This document shows, one piece after another, positions 28,716 through 38,700 of a stretch of DNA of 64,000 nucleotides (positions are counted from its first letter, which is position 1; every line of letters begins with the position of its first letter). The DNA is from Fukatsuia anoeciicola. GTDB taxonomy: Bacteria > Pseudomonadota > Gammaproteobacteria > Enterobacterales > Enterobacteriaceae. The DNA lies in the NCBI RefSeq assembly GCF_964059965.1, contig NZ_OZ060923.1, positions 682,001 to 746,000 of the forward strand, read 5' to 3'. Position numbers and translations under genes: made by a program. The notes beneath the pieces are model-generated. The model was not told where the DNA came from, made no database searches, and saw only the letters and a program-made list of their open reading frames with translations.

Positions 28716-30065
28716 ATGTCTGCAATTGATCCACAGGAACTTACCCCCAGTCAGATAGTTAATGAGTTAAATAACCATATTATTGGTCAGAATAAAGCTA
28801 AACGTGCTGTTGCTATCGCCTTACGTAATCGTTGGCGGCGTATGCAGTTGAATAAAGAGTTGCGTTATGAAGTAACACCAAAGAATATTTTAATGATTGG
28901 TCCAACAGGTGTAGGTAAAACAGAAATTGCTCGTCGTTTAGCTAAATTAGTTAATGCGCCCTTTATTAAGGTTGAAGCGACAAAATTTACCGAAGTTGGT
29001 TATGTAGGTAAGGAAGTTGATTCTATTATACGTGATTTGACTGATGCCGCAATAAAAATGGCGCGTCAGCAATCTATCGAGAAAATGCGTCCACGTGCTG
29101 AAGAATTAGCTGAAGAACGTATCCTAGATGTTTTAGTTACACCACCAGCAAAAGATAATTCAGAATCTAAAGAAAAATTGGAACTTCCTTCTGCCGCTCG
29201 TGCTATTTTTCGTAAAAAACTACGTGAAGGCGAGCTTAATGATAAAGAAATTGAAATTGATTTAACAGTAGGATCACTGGGAGTAGAAATTATGACACCT
29301 CCTGGTATGGAAGAAATAACTAACCATCTACAGTCTATATTCCAACAGATGAATAGTCAAAGGCAAAAAACACGTAAACTTAAAATAAGAGAAGCATTTA
29401 GATTAGTAGTTGAAGAAGAAGCGGCTAAGTTAATGAATCCAGAAGAGCTACACAAACAAGCTATTGAGGCTGTTGAACAGCAAGGTATCGTATTTATTGA
29501 TGAAATAGATAAAATCTGTAAACGAGGACAAGCTTCTAGTGCAGATATCTCCCGTCAAGGTGTACAGAGGGATTTACTTCCATTAGTAGAAGGCTGTACG
29601 GTTTCTACTAAGTATGGTATGGTAAAAACAGATCATATTCTATTTATTGCCTCAGGTGCCTTTCAGGTGGCAAGTCCTTATGATTTGATTCCTGAATTAC
29701 AAGGACGCTTACCTATTCAAGTAGAATTAGAAGCGCTTAGCACTGAAGATTTTAAACGTATTCTAACTGAACCAAATGCCTCTCTTACAGAGCAATATAA
29801 AGCATTAATAGCAACAGAAGGTGTAACTATTAAATTTACTGAAAATGGCATTAATAGTATTGCTAAAGCAGCTTGGCTAGTAAACGAAAATACTGAAAAT
29901 ATTGGAGCACGTCGTTTACATACAGTATTAGAACGTTTAATGGAAGATATTTCTTATAGTGCCAGTGAAAACCAAGGTCAATCTATTATTATTAATGAAG
30001 ATTATGTGCATAAGTATCTAGACAAACTAATAATAGATGAAGATTTAAGTCGTTATATTCTATAA
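28716..30065 (+). CDS. hslU: HslU unfoldase ATPase
   Basis: AAA+ partner of HslV that unfolds and feeds substrates. It has 449 residues (443 in E. coli). Walker A GPTGVGKT is at 62-69, the pore motif GYVG near 90-94, Walker B VFIDEID near 255, and the C-terminal tail DLSRYIL, which inserts into HslV to activate it, is intact. An intermediate domain of normal size lies between the two Walker motifs. It begins five bases after hslV. Confidence 0.98.
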   Translation: MSAIDPQELTPSQIVNELNNHIIGQNKAKRAVAIALRNRWRRMQLNKELRYEVTPKNILMIGPTGVGKTEIARRLAKLVNAPFIKVEATKFTEVGYVGKEVDSIIRDLTDAAIKMARQQSIEKMRPRAEELAEERILDVLVTPPAKDNSESKEKLELPSAARAIFRKKLREGELNDKEIEIDLTVGSLGVEIMTPPGMEEITNHLQSIFQQMNSQRQKTRKLKIREAFRLVVEEEAAKLMNPEELHKQAIEAVEQQGIVFIDEIDKICKRGQASSADISRQGVQRDLLPLVEGCTVSTKYGMVKTDHILFIASGAFQVASPYDLIPELQGRLPIQVELEALSTEDFKRILTEPNASLTEQYKALIATEGVTIKFTENGINSIAKAAWLVNENTENIGARRLHTVLERLMEDISYSASENQGQSIIINEDYVHKYLDKLIIDEDLSRYIL

Positions 30066-30098
30066 AGATATTAGCTTATTCGAGACATAGAATGTTAA

Positions 30099-30125
30099 AA
30101 AGCCTCGTGGTTTTTATGAGGCTTT
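30099..30125. terminator. Bidirectional intrinsic terminator
   Basis: An 8-bp stem, AAAGCCTC (30099-30106) pairing with GAGGCTTT (30118-30125), encloses an 11-base loop. It lies between the convergent hslU (stop 30065) and rpmA (stop 30165). On the minus strand the stem runs into a T5 tract; on the plus strand the tail is weaker. It probably serves both genes. Confidence 0.8.
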
Positions 30126-30164
30126 ATATTGAGCTTGGTACAATAAAAAATTTATACGACTTTG

Positions 30165-30431
30165 TCAGTGCTGATTTACAGTTTCAACACTGACAAATTT
30201 ACGACTTTTTAAGCCTTGAATCTTAAATTTAACTTTACCACTTGTTATAGCAAATAAGGTATGATCCTTACCGCAACCAACGTTAGTACCTGCATGAAAT
30301 TTAGTACCACGTTGACGAACTATAATACTGCCAGCTGTTATTATTTCACCACTAAACCGCTTCACACCAAGACGTTTACTTTCAGAGTCTCGACCATTAC
30401 GCGTTGAACCACCAGCTTTTTTATGTGCCAT
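30165..30431 (-). CDS. rpmA: 50S ribosomal protein L27
   Basis: Large-subunit protein near the peptidyl transferase centre. It has 88 residues (85 in E. coli), beginning MAHKKAGGSTRNGRDS with the functional N-terminal tail intact, and FHAGTNVGCGKDHTLF in the core. It pairs with rplU 17 bp upstream. The yhbE and obgE genes that usually follow are replaced by hslU, so this is a gene-order breakpoint. Confidence 0.98.
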   Translation of the reverse strand: MAHKKAGGSTRNGRDSESKRLGVKRFSGEIITAGSIIVRQRGTKFHAGTNVGCGKDHTLFAITSGKVKFKIQGLKSRKFVSVETVNQH

Positions 30432-30448
30432 AAATTTATCCCTTAAAA

Positions 30449-30760
30449 CTAAGTACTAATATCAGTAATTTTGATATCAGTAAACCATTGACGATGCCCT
30501 TGTTGCTTGCGATAGTGTTTACGTCGTCGGAATTTAATAATCTTAACTTTTGTACCACGACCATGAGAAAGTACTTCGGCTTTAATTTTGCCGCCATCTA
30601 TAAGAGGTGCACCAATCTTTATATTTTCCCCATCAACTACCATTAAAATTTGATTAAACTCAACAATCTTACCTGTTGCAATATTTAGTTTTTCTAAACG
30701 AACAACTTCACCTTCATTAACCCGATATTGTTTACCACCACTCTGGAAAACTGCATACAT
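30449..30760 (-). CDS. rplU: 50S ribosomal protein L21
   Basis: Large-subunit protein that binds 23S rRNA. It has 103 residues, the E. coli length, with GGKQYRVNEGEVV at the start and the basic KIIKFRRRKHYRKQQGHRQ segment near 75-93. A GGAG Shine-Dalgarno sequence precedes the ATG. It is the first gene of the rplU-rpmA pair. Confidence 0.98.
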   Translation of the reverse strand: MYAVFQSGGKQYRVNEGEVVRLEKLNIATGKIVEFNQILMVVDGENIKIGAPLIDGGKIKAEVLSHGRGTKVKIIKFRRRKHYRKQQGHRQWFTDIKITDIST

Positions 30761-30814
30761 ATAAAGCTCCGCTTTTTGTGTGTTCTATTTTATTAAATTC
30801 AGAGCATACACAAA
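30761..30814 (-). promoter_or_regulatory. Possible rplU leader hairpin
   Basis: Read on the minus strand, TTTGTGT (30814-30808) and ACACAAA (30781-30775) can pair across a 26-base loop, followed at once by AGCGGAG, the rplU ribosome binding site. The arms are less AT-only than the surroundings. A ribosomal-protein leader is plausible, but only this weak inverted repeat supports it. Confidence 0.3.
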
Positions 30815-30849
30815 TACCTATAATAGAATATAAATTCTACGTAAAAATA

Positions 30850-31100
30850 ATGTATATAACAAGAATGGAATTAGTAACGGAATAAAAAATATACAGCAAT
30901 AACTTTACAATATATATTTAATATATAAATAATTTATTTCTACATAATATCAAAAATTACTTATTTATTCATATTTTATGAACATGTATTAGCTATTAAA
31001 AAATAAACTCCAGTCTATATATAAATAGTAATATACTTTGGTATAAGAAATACTAATCTAAAGTAGTAAGTTAAATAAATTAAACATATTTAATAATTAA
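30850..31100 (+). pseudogene. ispB: Probable decayed octaprenyl diphosphate synthase (ispB)
   Basis: ispB is divergent from rplU in E. coli. Here an ATG at 30850, 90 bp from rplU, opens M-Y-I-T-R-M-E-L-V-T-E-stop, which fits MNLEKINELTAQ. The same frame reaches FLHNIKNYLF at 30937, where E. coli has LINQLGYYIV one codon away in numbering. At about 30979 and 31060 nucleotide matches to the KRIRP and HDDVVDES regions can be followed with gaps. The substitutions are many, so this depends on synteny. Loss of IspB would remove the usual octaprenyl quinone side chain. Most of the relic lies inside the direct repeat. Confidence 0.42.
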
Positions 31101-31212
31101 TAAAAATTACTATTAAATAGATATAATGTGTTATTACTTAATATAGAGAGCTATTCTATTGCTTATTAACATAGAATGCTTAATATTTAATATGGAGTAC
31201 TCGAGTATTTAT
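30891..31212. repeat. 322-bp direct repeat, copy 1 (left of tsaB)
   Basis: Matches 32632-32953 over 322 bases in the same orientation, with four mismatches and no gaps that I can see (about 98.8 percent identity). The offset is exactly 1741. Copy 1 overlaps the ispB relic, so it is probably the source copy. It ends with a short palindromic TACTCGAGTA element. Confidence 0.93.
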
Positions 31213-31884
31213 TATATACTAACACATGTTAGATTTTGCTATAAAAATATTTTAGTACCCAAAATTTAAAAAATATTACAGACAAATATATAAGTTTATA
31301 GCAAGTATTATGCAATATAATTATATAGCATTATTTATTTTTATAAATAACTTATACAGTCCTTATTTTCTACAGATAAATCTTCTATTAATGTAATACA
31401 TATACTAAATAATTATAATCTTTACTTTATAGATTATTATCTACTTTAATGGTAAATCTTAGTTAATCTAGTTTAATTAGTTTTATATAACTATCATGTT
31501 CATGATAGTTATACAGGAAATAAAAAATCTAATTATAATAGCAAAATACTATAATTTTACCCATAAATATTTTTAAATCATGTCATTATTTATTAATATC
31601 AATAAATTATTATCCCTTAACTATAAGTAGATATAGTATATTTTAAATTATCTATTTAGGTGAATAATATAAAAATAATTAACATAATAATAACTCTAAA
31701 TTATTATAATGTCACTATATTATTATTACGCATAAATAGTAATATTAACACTTAAAAATCTTACTAGAGATTATATAAATAATTTATAAAAAGTAGACTA
31801 TTACTATATAGTTAGAATAAAGTCTAATTAATTAGGTATCATAGACTATAAATAAATTTCTTCTTTTTTCTTACGAGGTTTAAT
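31213..31884. other. AT-rich gap before tsaB
   Basis: No gene is seen. A short perfect hairpin lies at 31486-31513 (13-bp arms, 2-base loop, TATAACTATCATG). The tsaB promoter should be near the right end; no clear one stands out in this base composition. Confidence 0.5.
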
Positions 31885-32577
31885 ATGTCGGTACGAATTT
31901 TAGCAATTGATACAACAACGGAGGCTTGTTCTGTTGCTATTTGGAATAACGGTGAAATTTGTACATTATTTAAGGTTTGTCCTCGTAAACATACACGATA
32001 TATTTTACCTATGATACAAAAAATTCTAGCTGATTCAGGACTTTCTCTTCATCAATTAGATGCATTAGCTTTTGGACGTGGTCCTGGTAGTTTTACTGGT
32101 GTGCGTATTGGTATTAGTATTGGACAAGGATTAGCATTAGGCGCTAATTTACCAATGATTAGTGTCTCAACTTTACAAACTTTAGCCCAAGGAGGATGGC
32201 GACAAAGTGGAGTACAGCAAGTATTAGTAGCAATTGATGCTCGTATGGGTGAAATTTATTGGGGACAATTTACACAAAACACCTCTGGTTACTGGTTAGG
32301 AATAGATAGTGAAGCAGTTATTACACCTAAACAAGCTTCAATATATTTGCAATCATTAGTAGGTCATTGGGTTACTGTAGGTACTGGTTGGCAAATTTAT
32401 CCTGATTTAATTACTAATAGTAAAGCAATCTTATTAACTGGGCAAGTAATATTATCACAGGCAGAAGACATGTTACCGCTTGCGTTACAATCATGGTATA
32501 ATGGAGATATTATAAAAGTTGAACAAGCTGAGCCAATTTACTTACGTAATAAGGCGATATGGAAAAAAATTAAATAA
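31885..32577 (+). CDS. tsaB: tRNA threonylcarbamoyladenosine synthesis protein TsaB
   Basis: Partner of TsaD and TsaE in making t6A37 of ANN-reading tRNAs. It has 230 residues (231 in E. coli). The ASKHA-fold N-terminus ILAIDTTTEACSVAI is at 5-19, and the GRGPGSFTGVRIGISIGQG segment, the TsaD contact, is near 68-86. It is bracketed by the two copies of the 322-bp direct repeat; recombination between them would delete this essential gene. Confidence 0.97.
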   Translation: MSVRILAIDTTTEACSVAIWNNGEICTLFKVCPRKHTRYILPMIQKILADSGLSLHQLDALAFGRGPGSFTGVRIGISIGQGLALGANLPMISVSTLQTLAQGGWRQSGVQQVLVAIDARMGEIYWGQFTQNTSGYWLGIDSEAVITPKQASIYLQSLVGHWVTVGTGWQIYPDLITNSKAILLTGQVILSQAEDMLPLALQSWYNGDIIKVEQAEPIYLRNKAIWKKIK

Positions 32578-32631
32578 ATTTTAAGCAGATTTTTAGTTAG
32601 GATAAACTATAATTATAAGTAATATATTTTA

Positions 32632-32953
32632 ATACAGCAATAATTTTACAATATATATTTAATATATAAATAATTTATTTCTACATAATATCAAAAATTA
32701 CTTATTTATTCATATTTTATGAACATGTATTAGCTATTAAAAAATAGACTCCAGTCTATATATAGATAGTAATATACTTTGGTATAAGAAATACTAATCT
32801 AAAGTAGTAAGTTAAATAAATTAAATATATTTAATAATTAATAAAAATTACTATTAAATAGATATAATGTGTTATTACTTAATATAGAGAGCTATTCTAT
32901 TGCTTATTAACATAGAATGCTTAATATTTAATATGGAGTACTCGAGTATTTAT
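32632..32953. repeat. 322-bp direct repeat, copy 2 (right of tsaB)
   Basis: Second copy of the repeat at 30891-31212, 54 bp after tsaB, in the same orientation. It lacks the ispB start codon, which lies outside the repeat in copy 1, so it is most likely a duplicated piece of already decayed DNA. Confidence 0.93.
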
Positions 32954-33200
32954 AAAGGTGTAATTTTAAAAATTTTTAAGTATAATAATTATATTATTTC
33001 TAGCTCTTTAACCGCATAGTTAGAAGAAATATTTTTTAAATGTAACTTAAAAGTCAATAATTTTTATTAATAAATAAATAATTTGTTATATTTTTAATAT
33101 AAAAATAATAAAAAGCTAAAAATACTGATAAATAAGACATAATTAAGAATCAGGTATTTTTACTTAAAGGTAAGAACTTTAAAGGTTTCATTAAAAAAGT

Positions 33201-33277
33201 TGGTGGCCCCTACTGGACTTGAACCAGCGACCAAACGATTATGAGTCGTACGCTCTAACCACCTGAGCTAAGGGGCC
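33201..33277 (-). tRNA. ileX: tRNA-Ile2 (anticodon CAU), ileX type
   Basis: A 77-base cloverleaf on the minus strand with a perfect 7-bp acceptor stem (GGCCCCT/AGGGGCC), D-loop TTAGCTCAGGTGGTTAGAG, anticodon CAU in CTCATAA, T-arm GCTGG-TTCAAGT-CCAGT and an encoded CCA end. It matches E. coli ileX rather than the elongator or initiator Met tRNAs. C34 should be modified to lysidine by TilS to read AUA, an abundant codon in this AT-rich genome. Confidence 0.95.
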
Positions 33278-34025
33278 TAACTAAGTCATAATTATATAGT
33301 ATTTATTAATAATAAGTCTAGCTTTATTAAGTAGTAAGAAATAATATTCTAAATATTTTCTAATATTGTTAAACTATATCTAGAAGCACATATATAATAT
33401 AAATAATAAGATATTAATATTAGATCATAATCTAATACACTAATTTCTACTATAATACGAGTATTATTAAAGATAATGTTATTATTATGTAATAATAACA
33501 GTTTAAATAAGTATCAAATTAAATTAATGTACTATAAACATATTAGCATAAATACGGAGGTAATTGCTTCTTATGTAATAGTACTAATGTATTTCGAGGT
33601 AAAATTAATAAATAAAATAAATAAGTTCATCACTAAAATATTAAAAAAATAGAATTAATCCATTTAGACGAGATTCATAAAATAAGATATTTAAAAATAA
33701 TCTTAAATAAAAATGAAAAAAGTAATATTAACAATATTGCAAGAATTACTAATTATATTAGAACTAATTTATATAACAAAGACACTAATTACGATTAGAA
33801 ATAAAATAAATATGCCTTTAATATAAAGACTTTTTATGAAAACATACTTGTAGCAGAAAATTAAAGCTTAAGGCACGTTATTCTAAAAAGTATACATGAA
33901 TATACAAGGATTACGAACATCTCGCTACCTATGTTATAGTTTTATAAGAGCGTTATACTATTGATATAAAATTATAGCGAGTGCTGCGAAGTTAAGATAC
34001 CTTATACGTAGCAATCACAAGGAAT
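33278..34025. other. AT-rich gap between ileX and tamA
   Basis: By synteny the msrA gene would sit here on the minus strand; I looked for its GCFWG motif and found nothing. The last 170 bases before tamA are less AT-biased. They contain an inverted pair CTCGCTA (33921-33927) and TAGCGAG (33975-33981), and end in an AAGGA ribosome binding site. This may be the tamA promoter region. Confidence 0.4.
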
Positions 34026-35759
34026 ATGTACGTGCTGCGATACTTTGTTTTCTGTTTTTTGTGTGTATTACTTACTGCTCCATTTGTTTATGCTACTGTA
34101 GAACTACAGATTAATGGGCTTAGCGGAGAGCTCAAAAAAAACGTACAAGCAAGTTTATCAACTATTACTACCAATAAAATTAGCTTTGATGGACGTTTTC
34201 AGGCACGTATGCGAACTGCTATTCGGCGAGGGCTACGAGCATTAGGTTATTATAATCCAACAATTAATTTTAATCTTAAACAAGAACCTAAATGTTTAAC
34301 ATTAGTTATTAATGTAATAGCAGGCACACCAATACGCATTGCTGGCATTAATATCCGCTTACGTGGTATGGCTAAAGATGATTCTGTTTACCAAATATTA
34401 GTTAGTAAAGAAGCACCTAAAATAAATTCAATATTAAATCATGGTATATTTGATAATTTTACTCACTCACTTTCTATGTTAGCGTTACATAGAGGTTACT
34501 TTGACGCTAATATAATTAAAAAACAATTAGGAGTTTCTCAGCAGCGGTATCAAGCTTTTTGGGATATCGACTTTAATAGTAGACAACGTTATCGTTTTGG
34601 TTATCTATTATTTCAAGGATCACAAATTAGAAAAGATTATTTACAAAATTTAATGCCATTTCATGAAGGAGATTATTATGACTCAGATGATCTTGCTGAA
34701 TTAAATCATCGTCTTATTGCAACTAATTGGTTTAATTCTGTAATAGTCTCTCCTAATTTTACTAAAAGCAATATTAGTAAAATTTTACCATTAAATATTT
34801 TAGTGACACCCAAGACTAAAAATACTATTAAAATAGGTGGGGGTTACGCGACTAATATGGGGCCACGAGTAAAAACTAGTTGGTATAAACCTTGGGTAAA
34901 TTCCCGTGGTCATAGTTTAACTACTAATATAAATATTTCTGCATCTAAACAAAGTCTTTATTTTAGTTATCGTATTCCCTTGTTAAGAGATTTACTAAAA
35001 CACTATTATTTATTACAAAGCGGTTTTAAACGTATTAATCAAAATAATACTAAGTTAGATATTAGTACACTAAATGTGGCCCGATTTTGGAACTCATCTA
35101 ATGGTTGGCAACGCGCTATTAACTTAGGCTGGAGCCTAGAACGTTATACTGAGGGACAAATTATCTACACTACTATATTACTTTGTCCAGGAATAAATAT
35201 CAATCGTATTCGTCAACGCAATAGTATAATGCCAACTTGGGGGGATAGCCAACGTTATTCTTTTAATATTTCTAATAGATTATGGGGATCAGATCTTAAT
35301 TTTAGTATAATACAAGCACAACATGTTTGGATTCGGACAGTAGGTAAAAAAAATCGCTTTATAATACGGGGTAATCTTGGCTGGATAGAAACTAATAATT
35401 TTAACTTAATGCCATTATCACTACGTTTTTTTGCTGGTGGTGACCGTAGTATACGTGGTTATAAATATAATAGTATCTCACCACGTGATAATAAAGGTAA
35501 ACTTATAGGTGCGGCAAAATTAGTTACTACGTCTATTGAATACCAATATAATATCATGAATAAATGGTGGGGCGCGGCCTTTATCGATACAGGTGAAGCA
35601 GTAAATAATATTCGCCGTAATAATTTTAAAACTGGTGCTGGTATAGGAATACGCTGGATATCTCTTATTGGTCCAGCAAGATTTGATTTTGCTTTACCTA
35701 TCAGTAATAAAAAAATCAAACACATGCAATTTTATATTAGTTTAGGATCTGAATTATGA
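34026..35759 (+). CDS. tamA: Translocation and assembly module protein TamA
   Basis: Omp85-family outer-membrane barrel that inserts beta-barrel proteins with TamB. It has 577 residues, identical in length to E. coli TamA. A signal peptide ends near residue 23, three POTRA domains span about 24-265, and a 16-strand barrel follows. The conserved lid-lock motif FFAGGDRSIRGYKY is near 475 and the barrel ends FYISLGSEL with an almost typical terminal signature. An AAGGA lies before the ATG. The tamB start overlaps its stop by four bases (ATGA). Confidence 0.97.
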   Translation: MYVLRYFVFCFLCVLLTAPFVYATVELQINGLSGELKKNVQASLSTITTNKISFDGRFQARMRTAIRRGLRALGYYNPTINFNLKQEPKCLTLVINVIAGTPIRIAGINIRLRGMAKDDSVYQILVSKEAPKINSILNHGIFDNFTHSLSMLALHRGYFDANIIKKQLGVSQQRYQAFWDIDFNSRQRYRFGYLLFQGSQIRKDYLQNLMPFHEGDYYDSDDLAELNHRLIATNWFNSVIVSPNFTKSNISKILPLNILVTPKTKNTIKIGGGYATNMGPRVKTSWYKPWVNSRGHSLTTNINISASKQSLYFSYRIPLLRDLLKHYYLLQSGFKRINQNNTKLDISTLNVARFWNSSNGWQRAINLGWSLERYTEGQIIYTTILLCPGININRIRQRNSIMPTWGDSQRYSFNISNRLWGSDLNFSIIQAQHVWIRTVGKKNRFIIRGNLGWIETNNFNLMPLSLRFFAGGDRSIRGYKYNSISPRDNKGKLIGAAKLVTTSIEYQYNIMNKWWGAAFIDTGEAVNNIRRNNFKTGAGIGIRWISLIGPARFDFALPISNKKIKHMQFYISLGSEL

Positions 35760-38700
35760 GTTGGATGAAAAAATTAAGTCTTTTAATCCTACTTATATTA
35801 TCATTACTAATCACCACTCTAATCATTCTACTAGGTACAACTAGTGGTATACATTTTTTAGTTAATAGTGCAACTCGTTGGGCTCCAGGATTGGATATTA
35901 TTAATGTTAAAGGTGGTTTACATAATCTTGCATTAGAAGGTATTAAATATCAAACACCAGGAATACAGACTAAAATAGATAAGTTACATCTTTCGTTCCA
36001 GTTTTCTTGCTTAAAGAAGGGAAAAATCTGTATTAAGAAGCTAAATGCACAAAATATTAATGTGCAGATTATAACAGCAGCATTACCGACAACCTCTATT
36101 TTAATTAATGCTAAATCATTAACTAATCTCAAAATACCATATCCTATAAAGTTAAGGTTATTAACATTAAATAATGTTAAAGTTAAGATAGATAAAATAG
36201 CTATCTCTTTAGAAGAATTACGTACTGGGATGAATTGGCGACAGCAATCATTATTATTAATGCCTACTAAAATTAATAAGTTGATTGTAAATGGAATTTC
36301 ACCAGCAACTGATTTATTACTAGAAAAATTAAATACAGATAAAAAGAGTAAATTATGGACTAAATTGTTAAATAAAAGTTTAATCTCTTTATTTCATAAA
36401 CCCTTATTACCTTCATTACCAAATTTTCATTTACCACTTAATATTTATATAACAGCAATTTCTGGGCAACAATTACGCTTGCATGGGAAAAATAATTTTA
36501 TGATAAATAATTTATTCTTGCAAGGGCATACTTATAATCAAATTATTCAACTTGATAACTTAAAAATTAAAACACCTCAAAGTAAATTATTAGTTAAAGG
36601 TATTGCTAATTTATCAGATAAATGGCCACTAGATATTATGGTGGAGAATATACTTAATATTACACCATTACAAAAAGAAAAAATGAAATTACATTTATAT
36701 GGTCGGTTATACGAACAACTAAATTTAAAACTTAATCTTTCTGGTTCGATTAATGCCCAATTAAATGCTAAGACTATACTTACTCAAACAGGATTACCAC
36801 TCGCTATAACATTACAAAGCCCACAATTGCATTGGCCATTAACTGGTAACATGCAATATCAACTGAATAATTTTAAAATGCACTTTAATGGCAAAGCTAC
36901 TCACTATACATTATCATTACATGGTAATTTACAAACAATGAATTTCTTGCCAGCGTATTTTACGCTTGATGGTAATGGTGATCTAAAGCAATTCTGCCTG
37001 ACAAGATTACACTTGATTGCTTTACAAGGTAGCACAGATTTAACAGGCAGAATAACCTGGCAAAATGGCATTAGTTGGCAATCATTATTAACTATAAATG
37101 ACGTTAATACAGAAAAACAATGGCCACAATGGCCAGCAAAACTAAATGGCACAATACATACTAATGGTAAAATACATCAAGGAAACTGGCAACTACAAAT
37201 TTCTAAATTAATATTAGATGGTAATATAAAGCAAAAACGCTTAATTACACATGGTTCTTTGAATATTAACTCTGCTGGACAATTACATATTCCTACTATC
37301 AATATGGTATTGGGATGTAATCGACTAAATATTAAAGGTGATCTTAATGATAAGTGGGTATTAAATGCTACTATTAATGCCCCCCAATTAGACGGTACCT
37401 TGCCTGAATTAACAGGAATAGTAAAAGGTACGCTTAAATTACGCGGTAATTTAAAAGTACCTCATTTATTAGCTAATATTGCAGCAAAAAATTTACAGTG
37501 GCAAAAACTTTATATTAAGCAAATTAAAATTCATAGCAATGTACGTTTAGGTAAATTTATACAAGGACAGTTATCAATGTATATTAATCAACTTAAACAG
37601 AAAAATCTTTTAATTAAAACATTAATATTTACAGCTAAAGGCACTGAAAAACAGCATCAGTTATATTTAAAATTAAATGGTAAACCATTTAGTATTCAAT
37701 GGATACTAAATGGCAATTTTAATCGACATCAGCAACATTGGCATGGGAGTTTAAATAATAACTATTTTTTAACCTTAGTTGGTGAATGGTATGTAAATCG
37801 TGCTATTAAATTTGATTACTTTAATAAAAAACAAAAATTAATTATTGGTGAGCATTGCTGGCAAAATTCTTATGCAAAAATTTGTATACCAAGTTTTATT
37901 AAGTTAGGTACTAGGAATCAAATAAAAATTATTCTTCATCGCTTTAATTTACAAATGTTTACTCCCTTTCTTAGCCCACAAACTATTATGCAAGGTATCT
38001 TGAGCGGACAAGGGAATATAAGTTGGCAAATAAATAGTGCTTTACCACAAGCTACGATATCTCTAACAGGTAAAGAAGTAAAAATACAACGACAAATACA
38101 GGGTAATTTAATACCAATTACTTTTAATAAGCTAAACTTAGCTATAGATTTAACTAAAAAACACGCGCAAATAAATTGGTTGATTAAATTAATTAATAAT
38201 GGACAATTGAGCGGACAACTGCAAATGATGCGGTTACAGGAGCAGCATAAATTATTAGGTAATATTACTATCAATAATATTACACTAGCAACTATTAATC
38301 CGATTTTAAGTAAAGACGAAAAGGTGACAGGCGTATTAAATGCTAATTTACACCTAGCAGGTAATAAAAAGAATCCGCTGCTTTATGGCAAACTAACTTT
38401 AGATAAAATAGGTTCAAATAGCAGTTGGATACCATTTAAAATTAGTCAAAGTCGCTTATCAGCAAGCTTTAATGGTACGACGTTAGCTTTAGATGGATTT
38501 ATTCATACACCCAAGGGTCAACTTAATTTAGTAGGTAATGCAGATTGGCAGAATATAGCTTCCTGGCATGCTAGAATTAGAGCTAAAGGAAAAAAAATAC
38601 ATGTAGCAGTACCACCAATGCTACAGCTTAATGTTTCACCTGATTTAATATTTGCAGCTATGCCAAAAATGCTCATATTAGATGGCTTAATTGATATTCC

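Noticed and set aside
33278..33960. Relic of msrA divergent from tamA
   Set aside because: The GCFWG active-site motif and its surroundings are not recognisable in any minus-strand frame.
37936..38274. Open frame of 112 codons antisense to tamB
   Set aside because: A shadow of the tamB frame with cysteine-rich nonsense sequence; tamB is clearly the real gene.
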